Assembly: GCA_947505565.1 (NCBI GenBank)
Contig: CANNLB010000227.1
Span: 1-5,716, forward strand
DNA length: 5,716 nt
Origin: Acidobacteriota bacterium
Lineage (GTDB): Bacteria > Acidobacteriota > Terriglobia > Bryobacterales > Bryobacteraceae
Direction of reading: 5' to 3'
In this document: positions 1-4,530 of the stretch, in pieces
Layout: each line of letters opens with the position of its first letter
How positions within the stretch are numbered: position 1 is the stretch's first letter
The notes under the pieces: generated by a model
Database searches by the model: none
What the model was told of the DNA's origin: nothing
The model's input: only the letters and a program-made list of their open reading frames with translations
Position numbers and translations under genes: made by a program

Positions 1-830
1 AGGATCTACCTTCCGCCGCGGCCGCCATCGCCCGCCAGCGCGGTCTTCCCGCCCCAAAGGAGATCCCCCAACTTCCGCAGAGCATGCACACCGTCAACCC
101 GGAACGCGTCATGGACTTGGTCGTCGTCGGTATCCCCAGCCTTGGTTGGGAGATGTTCGACTTCGGGCACAACGGCGTTCCCCGCGACGAATATACCGAT
201 GCCACCGTCCGTGCCATGAAGGGAATGCAAACCGCCGAGGGCCATTGGGCTGCGGTCGAAGGCCGCCGGCCCCCGATGAACGCCGGCGACTATCAATCCA
301 CCGCCCTGGCCGTCTACACCCTCAAGACCTACGGCCCTCCTGCCGAGAAGGCAGACACTAACAAGGCTCTCGCCCGCGCCGCCGCCTGGCTCGAAGCCGC
401 CCGCCCTGTCAACACGCAGGACCGAGCTTTTCACCTGCTCGGCCTCGCCTGGTCCAACGCCCGTCCCGCCGCGATTACCGCCGCCGCCCAGGCGTTGATG
501 GGCACCCAGCAAGCCGACGGCGGATGGCGGCAGATGCCGACTCTGCCCACCGACGCCTACGCCACGGGTCAAGCCCTATACGCACTGAGCGCCGCTGCCC
601 GTACCCCGGCGACCCACCCGATCTACGCCAAAGGAGTTCGTTATCTCCTCGACACCCAGGCCGCGGACGGCTCCTGGCTCGTCAAGTCCCGGTCGATCTG
701 GGTACAGCCCTACTTCGAAGGCGGCTTCCCGTACGCCCACGACCAGTGGATCTCCGCTGCGGGCACGAGTTGGGCTACGATGGCCCTCGTGATGGCCGTC
801 GAGCCCCAACGCATCTCGGCGATCAAATAG
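1..830 (+). CDS. Prenyltransferase/squalene-cyclase-like repeat protein, 3' part (5' end outside window)
   Basis: The frame is open from the left edge (first full codon at nt 3) to TAG at 828-830, giving 275 visible residues. The Met codon at 84 is internal: the residues before it (LPSAAAAIARQRGLP) read as coding. Numbering from that Met, there are three QW-type repeats of the alpha/alpha-toroid squalene-hopene-cyclase/prenyltransferase fold: QTAEGHW (49-55), QQADGGW (142-148) and QAADGSW (192-198). The family signature FPYAHDQWISAA lies near the C-terminus (215-226). From memory of the family, acidobacterial relatives often carry ankyrin repeats and a CxxCH motif N-terminal to this region; both would lie outside the window and cannot be checked. 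The DxDD motif of true squalene cyclases is not visible, so cyclase activity is not claimed and the substrate is unknown. A decayed paralog lies at 2942-3451. This copy shows no internal stop or frameshift. Confidence 0.85.
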   Translation, partial: DLPSAAAAIARQRGLPAPKEIPQLPQSMHTVNPERVMDLVVVGIPSLGWEMFDFGHNGVPRDEYTDATVRAMKGMQTAEGHWAAVEGRRPPMNAGDYQSTALAVYTLKTYGPPAEKADTNKALARAAAWLEAARPVNTQDRAFHLLGLAWSNARPAAITAAAQALMGTQQADGGWRQMPTLPTDAYATGQALYALSAAARTPATHPIYAKGVRYLLDTQAADGSWLVKSRSIWVQPYFEGGFPYAHDQWISAAGTSWATMALVMAVEPQRISAIK

Positions 831-879
831 CTAAGAAAAAGCGAATGCCACCGATCTTCCGAAGGGTTGCCCAAAGCCC

Positions 880-884
880 GAGGG
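880..884 (+). promoter_or_regulatory. Shine-Dalgarno sequence of the dead antitoxin
   Basis: GAGGG lies 8 nt before the ATG at 893. It supports that ATG as the original start of the antitoxin rather than the longer open frame that runs upstream into the 3' end of the left-edge gene. Confidence 0.5.
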
Positions 885-892
885 TTTACCCT

Positions 893-1168
893 ATGAAAGA
901 TACCCGTCAACACGAATACCGATTGAGTGACGGCATGCCCAAGTCGCAGCTTTTCGGCCTAGTTCAGTTCTTGGAAACAATTGTCGATCCCGTCGCGGAT
1001 GCACTACGCAACGCGCCGCTCGACGATGAGACGGAGACGGACGAAGAGAACCTAGCCGTCGCCGAAGCATAGGGTTGGCTCCAGAAGAATGGAGCCAAGG
1101 GCATTCGTCACCACGTTCGTCACCACGGTCCTCACCACGAGGCCATGCGGAGACTCGGATCAGACTAG
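893..1168 (+). pseudogene. Antitoxin of a RelE/ParE-type module, interrupted by in-frame TAG
   Basis: From the ATG at 893 the frame gives 59 residues, beginning MKDTRQHEYRLSDG and containing the acidic segment ALRNAPLDDETETDEE, before TAG at 1070-1072. The same frame then continues without shift as GWLQKNGAKGI, a His-rich insert, then HEAMRRLGSD and TAG at 1166-1168. Small antitoxins beside RelE/ParE toxins, as I recall them, have this order: an acidic 'APxDDExETxEE' stretch, 'AVAEAxxWL', 'NxGKGIPHEE', and a short hydrophobic end. The homology therefore crosses the stop, which indicates a nonsense mutation in a protein of about 91 codons. The 36-bp tandem repeat at 1106-1141 replaces the usual short 'PHEE' segment. 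The toxin remnant starts 1 nt after the second stop, the usual antitoxin-first order. The 59-residue product could still be made but would lack the C-terminal part. The family assignment is by motif memory, not by search. Confidence 0.68.
1106..1141 (+). repeat. Three 12-bp tandem units inside the antitoxin remnant
   Basis: The units are CGTCACCACGTT, CGTCACCACGGT and CCTCACCACGAG. They keep the reading frame and encode RHHV-RHHG-PHHE. The core TCACCACG is identical in all three. The array sits where related antitoxins normally have a single short 'PHEE'-like segment, so it looks like local slippage expansion of one 12-bp unit. Confidence 0.85.
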
Positions 1169-1169
1169 C

Positions 1170-1333
1170 GTGGAGATCGAGTGGGCCGGGACCGCTCTGG
1201 CAGAGATGTACGCTCTCGATAACGGCATCGACACGCCCGAGTTCCGCCTCCGTGTTGCGACTACCGTGTCCGCTTCCACAATGACGGCGTCACCGTCCTT
1301 CGTGTCGGCAACCGCCGCGATGCCTACCACTGA
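1170..1333 (+). pseudogene. RelE/ParE-type toxin remnant, internally deleted and frameshifted
   Basis: From GTG at 1170, one base after the antitoxin stop, the frame reads VEIEWAGTALAEMYAL, a typical RelE/ParE N-terminus (first strand and helix). It passes straight to DTPEFRLRV, which belongs late in the fold, so about 40 central residues are missing. After RV at about 1255 the homology moves to another frame and continues as DYRVRFHNDGVTVLRVG and NRRDAYH, ending at TGA 1331-1333. Expected RVGDYR would need GTTGGCGAC where the sequence has GTTGCGAC, so a single-base deletion explains the shift. The C-terminal pattern (GDYRVRF, VLRVGxRxxxY) is characteristic of ribosome-dependent RelE/ParE-fold toxins. 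An intact member is about 85-95 residues; this remnant totals about 54. It cannot make a functional toxin. Confidence 0.7.
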
Positions 1334-1487
1334 GCGCTGTCGATAAGCAGCACAAAAAAACTCGCCAGTTGGCGCATCGAACCTCGCCATCCGATCTCAA
1401 CAACAAAGCCAGCGAATCCAATATCAGGCAGGTGGATTCCGGCGGAACTCGCCCCGTTCCCGCAACCCTCGTGTAATTGCCGAAGTT

Positions 1488-1637
1488 GCCCCAGCATCCG
1501 CTCTCCAGCATGCTATCCGCTGCGGCAAAAGCCTCTTGCCAGTTGCCGTCGAGGAAGGGTCAGTTCGCCCCGCCGTCACGTCCCATTTGATCCCAGCGCA
1601 TGGCGAGAACGTCGGCCAGCGTGACCTGCCCGATCAT
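1488..1637 (-). pseudogene. Doc/Fic-type toxin remnant (death-on-curing family)
   Basis: ATG at 1637-1635 overlaps the TGA of the antitoxin remnant as ATGA. The frame reads MIGQVTLADVLAMRWDQMGR then DGGAN and TGA at 1562-1560, and continues in the same frame as PFLDGNWQEAFAAAD and SMLESGCW. Doc toxins, which phosphorylate EF-Tu, begin with a 'LTxxxVxxIHxxQIxxxGG' stretch and carry the active-site motif HPFxDGNKRTA followed by 'AxxFLxxNG'. Here the start and the PF-DGN part are recognisable, about 40-45 residues between them are gone, the motif His is replaced by the stop, and the KRT that follows DGN reads WQE. The deletion, stop and damaged motif make it inactive. The downstream limit is uncertain; bases 1334-1487 may hold further unrecognisable C-terminal sequence. 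Assignment is by motif memory. Confidence 0.65.
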
Positions 1638-1852
1638 TGAGCGAGATTTTTATAAAGCCCGCTAAACTAATCGTGGCCGACAAAGAAAGCCGCCATCACC
1701 TGAGGGCTGGACCGCGTATCTTTCCGCTTCTCGATCGGATCGGCTAGGGCTTCATTGACGGGCGATTGGAGTTGCCGCCCCTCTTTTCGCGCCAACTCCC
1801 GGACGGCGGACTGAATCTTCGAATTGACTTGCGTCGCGAATATAACTCTGAC
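1634..1852 (-). pseudogene. Small antitoxin of the Doc module, start codon lost and in-frame TAG
   Basis: The minus-strand frame opens after TAA at 1855-1853 and reads ATQVNSKIQSAVRELARKEG, then RQLQSPVNEALADPIEKRKD, then VMAAFFVGHD, TAG at 1669-1667, FSGLYKNLAQ and TGA at 1636-1634. The pattern 'VNxxxxxxVRxLAxxEGRxLQxLVxEALxDLIEKR' is that of small ribbon-helix-helix-like antitoxins that precede Doc toxins, and the segment after the TAG matches their usual end 'HxxYxxLYxxLA'. There is no in-frame ATG, GTG or TTG before the conserved part (the first is a TTG within VRELA), so the start is lost; TTC stands where a start Met would be expected. Substitutions such as L to P at two positions (QSP, ADP) also suggest decay. 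The toxin remnant follows with a 4-nt overlap, as in intact modules. Confidence 0.68.
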
Positions 1853-1889
1853 TTAGGGCACAATACACCGCCCCCGCGCTCGACTTTGC

Positions 1890-2780
1890 CTACCGCTTCG
1901 AGGCGGCCGAAAGCGGCTGCAGGGCCTGAATCAACGAATGATTCCCTAAGCGCCCTTTGCCATCTTTCTGCAATCTTCCGTACAGCTGACTGATCATGCT
2001 GGTCGCCAGCAACGGCACGCCGATTTCGCGTGAATACTCCAATACCAAATCGAGATCTTTCTGCTGCAGGTCGATCATGAAGCCAGGCAGCCAATAGTCA
2101 TCGAGGATTTGCGGCGCGCGCTTGGAAAGCATCCAGCTACCCGCCGCGCCCGCTTCCACGGCCGCAACCGCCTTCCGCAGGTCGAGTCCCGCCGCTTCCC
2201 CGAATATCATCGCTTCGCTTACCGCCAGCATGTTGACGACGACCAGAATCTGATTCAGCAGCTTAGTCACTTGGCCCTTGCCCGCCTCGCCCATATGGGT
2301 AATGCGCGTGCCGATTTTTTCGAGCACCGGCTTAGCCCGTTCGAAGTCCGCGTCCGTCCCACCCGCCATAATCGCGAGCGTCCCCAGCGCCGCTCCTTCG
2401 CTGCCGCCGGAAACAGGGGCATCCACAAACCCAATCCCCATCGCAGCCAGGCGTGCGGCGATGGACTCGGTCACCTTCGGCGAAATCGTGCTCGTATCAA
2501 TCACCAAACTGCCCTTGGCGAGTTTCGCCGCCGCCCCTTCGGCTCCAAAAAGGCACTCTTCCACGTCGATCGAGTTGGTGACGCACAGCATCAACACCGA
2601 CGATTGCGCGGCGAGTTCAGGGATCGAGGCGGCCTTTTCTACGCCGATCGAGGCGGCCAGTTCCTCCGCCTTGGCGGCGGTTCGATTAAAGATGCGAACG
2701 GACTGGCCTTTTGAGGCGAGGTTCTTTACCATGCCGATGCCCATGATGCCGAGTCCAATAAATCCGACGGTTTCTGCCAT
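1890..2780 (-). CDS. NAD(P)-dependent beta-hydroxyacid dehydrogenase (3-hydroxyisobutyrate dehydrogenase / tartronate semialdehyde reductase family)
   Basis: A 296-residue cytosolic oxidoreductase, the usual length for this family. The N-terminal Rossmann domain starts at once with VGFIGLGIMGIGM (residues 5-17). FNRT at 31-34 in the cofactor loop resembles the NRT pattern seen with NADPH preference. DTSTISP (95-101) and DAPVSGG (120-126) are the conserved cofactor- and substrate-binding motifs. GEAGKGQVTKLLN (164-176) carries the proposed catalytic Lys173 and Asn176. The all-helical C-terminal domain has the conserved KDLDL at 241-245. No key residue is missing. The start at 2780 is chosen because the Rossmann motif follows directly; the frame stays open to 3020 but that stretch is antisense to the paralog remnant. 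No strong Shine-Dalgarno sequence is visible before 2780. Substrate cannot be read from sequence: 3-hydroxyisobutyrate, 2-hydroxy-3-oxopropionate, or succinic/glyoxylic semialdehyde are all possible. It is flanked by pseudogenes, so context gives no pathway. Confidence 0.96.
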   Translation of the reverse strand: MAETVGFIGLGIMGIGMVKNLASKGQSVRIFNRTAAKAEELAASIGVEKAASIPELAAQSSVLMLCVTNSIDVEECLFGAEGAAAKLAKGSLVIDTSTISPKVTESIAARLAAMGIGFVDAPVSGGSEGAALGTLAIMAGGTDADFERAKPVLEKIGTRITHMGEAGKGQVTKLLNQILVVVNMLAVSEAMIFGEAAGLDLRKAVAAVEAGAAGSWMLSKRAPQILDDYWLPGFMIDLQQKDLDLVLEYSREIGVPLLATSMISQLYGRLQKDGKGRLGNHSLIQALQPLSAASKR

Positions 2781-2941
2781 ATCCAGTAAGAGTAGTACAC
2801 ATGAGGCGGGCCCTGCCCATGCTCCGCCCTTCGCCACTTTGAGGTCGACGGAGCGGAATCGCTCTCGGATGGACAGATTCCCGGTCCGTAACGCCCAAGC
2901 GCCGCCGGGAAGGCCGCGATTCTCGGTGCCAAACACGGCCC

Positions 2942-3451
2942 ACCGAAGTCGCTCGCCTCCTCGGTGTTGCTCTCTCGCCCCCCGCCGAGGCCGTCGCCCC
3001 GGCTCTCCACTTGCTCCCAAAGCAGAGCCACAACTTCATCCACATCGTGCGCCAACGCGGAATCGCCATGGACTTGGTCGGCGGCGGCGTCACCAACCCC
3101 GGCTCGCAGATCTTCGACTTCGGGCATAACGAAGCTTCCCGCGACGAATATACCGATGCCTGGGCTCGTACCGTCAAGGCGATGCAAACCGCCGAGGGCT
3201 ATTGGGCTGCGGTCGAAGGCCGCCGTGCCCGGATGAACGCCGGCTGCTCTCAATCCATTTCCGTTGCCAGCTACAACCTCAAAACCTACGGCCCCCCTGC
3301 CGAGTAGGCAGACACGGACCATGCTCTATTCCGTGCCACCGCCCGCGCTCTGCCCATCCACCCGATTTATGCAAAGGTGGCCCGCTACCTCCTCGATGCC
3401 CACGCCGCGGGCACGAGTTGGGCAACGATGGCTTTCGGAATGTGCCGATGA
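2942..3451 (+). pseudogene. Decayed paralog of the left-edge squalene-cyclase-like repeat protein
   Basis: The frame includes MDLVGGGV, IFDFGHNE, SRDEYTDA, MQTAEGYWAAVEGRR and NLKTYGPPAE, each matching the left-edge gene. At DNA level, 43 of 44 bases agree between 3182-3225 and 225-268. TAG at 3305-3307 stands where the other copy has AAG (AEKAD). Homology continues in frame as ADTDHALFRATARA, HPIYAK, RYLLDAHAAGTSWATMA, then TGA at 3449-3451. Two segments are missing relative to the left copy: about 213 bp (about 378 to 591) and about 96 bp (660 to 756), both multiples of three and both joined at short GC-rich repeats (GCCGCYGCC and GCYGCGG). Two of the three QW repeats and the FPYAHDQW signature are lost. 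The 5' limit is uncertain; TEVARLLGVA at 2942-2971 may be an ankyrin-like remnant. The protein cannot fold as its paralog does. Confidence 0.85.
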
Positions 3452-3593
3452 CCTTAAATTCGGCGGTTCCCCCGCCGGTAGCGGGTTGATCGGGCTCGCG
3501 ATCGGGGGCGATCCGCCGTAGAAATACCAGAAGATTTTCCGCAGCAGGTTGCACCATCGCGCTTTCTCGTCCAACTGCGCCTCGGCGCCCCCC

Positions 3594-3633
3594 AGAAATT
3601 GACCACGTCTGCTCGAATCGACTTGACCATGTC
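3594..3633 (+). repeat. Left repeat pair of a possible IS21-like relic
   Basis: AGAAATTGACCACGTC (3594-3609) is followed by a second TTGACCATGTC (3623-3633), 24 bp further on and differing at one base in 11. The inverted counterpart is at 3815-3828. Multiple short repeats of this TTGACC type at each end are a known feature of IS21-family elements. No transposase (IstA/IstB) sequence is recognisable between the ends, so this would be an internally deleted relic. Confidence 0.4.
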
Positions 3634-3784
3634 ACAGACTGATCATGCCGACGGGCGGGACCGCCCTCATCCGTGCCGCAGGCGCCTATATCGTTGCATA
3701 TGTTTAGGCACCGACGTTTTGCCCGCGCGGCCAGACCGAGCGCCACAATCACATGCTCGTCGGAGAGGGAGCGCCGCCGGGGCC

Positions 3785-3830
3785 GGTTGGTCGAAAAGTT
3801 TTGGCGAGCAGGGCTGGTCAATTTTTCGCG
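3785..3830 (-). repeat. Right repeat pair of a possible IS21-like relic
   Basis: GGCTGGTCAATTTTTCGCG (3812-3830) is, on the minus strand, GAAAAATTGACCA, matching GAAATTGACCA of the left end. An imperfect second copy, GGTTGGTCGAAAAG, lies about 27 bp inward at 3785-3798. With the left pair this defines a segment of about 235 bp with repeated, inverted ends. Confidence 0.4.
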
Positions 3831-3860
3831 AGGGCCGAAGAGCTGCGTCGCACTGGCCAG

Positions 3861-4065
3861 AAACTTACGCAGATACTCGCTTATCGGTGGTGAAGGTGAG
3901 GTGCTCTACGCCGGGGGTTTTCCGGACAGTGTTCGCGGATTGGTGCCGCTTAACGTGGAGATTTCGAACGACTTGAGGGATCGCGGAGCGGTCTGGACGC
4001 GGTTGCAGAGTGGACCGCTTCTCACGAGTCGATACGATCCGCCGGTCACGATTTGGGTGAAGTGA
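3861..4065 (+). pseudogene. Possible C-terminal fragment of a TIGR03437-like surface protein
   Basis: The plus-strand frame ending at TGA 4063-4065 reads IGGEGEVLYAGGFPDSVRGL, then VPLNVEIS, and ends SRYDPPVTIWVK. TIGR03437 domains, abundant in Solibacter-type acidobacteria as C-terminal beta-sandwich modules of large secreted proteins, run 'VTIGGxxAxVLYAGxAPGxVxGLxQVNVxIP ... VTIxVK'. The order and spacing fit, though SGEAxPVxLxVGG in the middle is not recognisable. Just upstream, TYADTRLSV in a different frame could be the preceding strand of the same domain, implying a frameshift at about 3885. There is no start or signal peptide, so it is a fragment. It converges on the cytochrome gene with 12 nt between stops. 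The assignment is tentative. Confidence 0.35.
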
Positions 4066-4077
4066 GGAGCGAGCCGT

Positions 4078-4530
4078 CTAGGCGGGGTTGTGGCATAGGT
4101 TGCACTCGTTGGAGGCCTTGTGTTCGTCGTGGCAGGCCATGCAGGCAACCATCGTGATGGGCTTTTCCTTCGTGATCACTTCGCGTTCGGCAACCGGGCC
4201 GTGGCAGCGGGCGCAATCGGCTACCGCGTGAATCTTATGCGAAAACCAGACAAACTCCGGTAGTTTGTAGACCTGGACCCAGGGGACCGGAGCCTTCTTG
4301 CGGGCGTATTCGGCGAGGAGTTGGATATGCGGGCTCTCCTTCTTTACGGCCGTGTGGCAGGTCATGCACTTGGACTCGGCCGGGTATGTGGCGAGTTCGC
4401 CCTTGCCCGGCATGGTGTGGCACTCGTTGCACTTGAGGCCCATTTTGAGGTGGGTCTTGTGGCTGTAGGGAATGGGCTGGTCCGCCCCGGTAAGTGCTAG
4501 GGCGAAGAGGCTAAGGCAGAGCAAACGCAA
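4078..4530 (-). CDS. Periplasmic pentaheme cytochrome c (cytochrome c3/c7-like, ActA-like arrangement)
   Basis: A 150-residue secreted electron carrier. Residues 1-16 (MRLLCLSLFALALTGA) form a short signal peptide, with cleavage likely before DQ. Five CxxCH heme-binding motifs follow: CNECH 34-38, CMTCH 55-59, CARCH 106-110, CMACH 130-134 and CNLCH 143-147. Extra histidines in YSHKTH (22-27) and FSHKIH (96-101) are probable distal ligands, the class III multiheme pattern. The order SHxxH, CxxCH, CxxCH, 'PVPWVQVYKLPEFVWFSHKIH', CxxCH, CxxCH resembles ActA, the pentaheme subunit of alternative complex III, but the protein is shorter and no other Act genes are in view. The start is TTG at 4530, preceded by AGGAG at 9 nt. 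It overlaps the dehydrogenase gene by 20 nt, suggesting translational coupling and a role as that enzyme's electron acceptor (inference). Confidence 0.95.
   Translation of the reverse strand: MRLLCLSLFALALTGADQPIPYSHKTHLKMGLKCNECHTMPGKGELATYPAESKCMTCHTAVKKESPHIQLLAEYARKKAPVPWVQVYKLPEFVWFSHKIHAVADCARCHGPVAEREVITKEKPITMVACMACHDEHKASNECNLCHNPA

Larger units (their letters stand above)
3452..3860. other. Gene-free debris between two remnants; holds possible insertion-sequence ends
   Basis: No convincing gene is visible on either strand. Open frames here are short, overlap one another and show no recognised domain. The minus strand of about 3460-3590 has a protein-like stretch (NLLRKIFWYFYGGSPPIASP) that could be the end of a lost gene, but I do not recognise it. 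The right part contains inverted TTGACCA/TGGTCAA repeats, listed separately. Confidence 0.5.

Noticed and set aside
6..572. Long minus-strand open frame, similar in sequence to another minus-strand frame at 2726-3322
   Set aside because: Both are antisense to the two paralogous copies. Their mutual similarity follows from the plus-strand homology, and neither has a recognisable domain.
524..892. Upstream extension of the antitoxin frame into the left-edge gene
   Set aside because: It is an out-of-frame shadow of the repeat protein. The ATG at 893 has a Shine-Dalgarno sequence and begins the antitoxin-like sequence.
1089..1346. Open frame starting with MEPRAFVTT as a separate gene
   Set aside because: Its first part is out of frame with the antitoxin remnant. 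Only the part from 1170 matches a toxin, and it loses homology after about 1255 where the frame shifts.
1744..2094. 116-residue minus-strand open frame
   Set aside because: It overlaps the end of the dehydrogenase gene and the antitoxin remnant in another frame and has no domain resemblance.
2781..3020. 80-residue N-terminal extension of the beta-hydroxyacid dehydrogenase
   Set aside because: The Rossmann motif begins right after the Met at 2780, the family has no such extension, and the stretch runs antisense to the paralog remnant.
3599..3976. Plus-strand open frame as a gene of its own
   Set aside because: It crosses the putative insertion-sequence ends, has no start signal or domain, and is arginine-rich in the manner of shadow frames.
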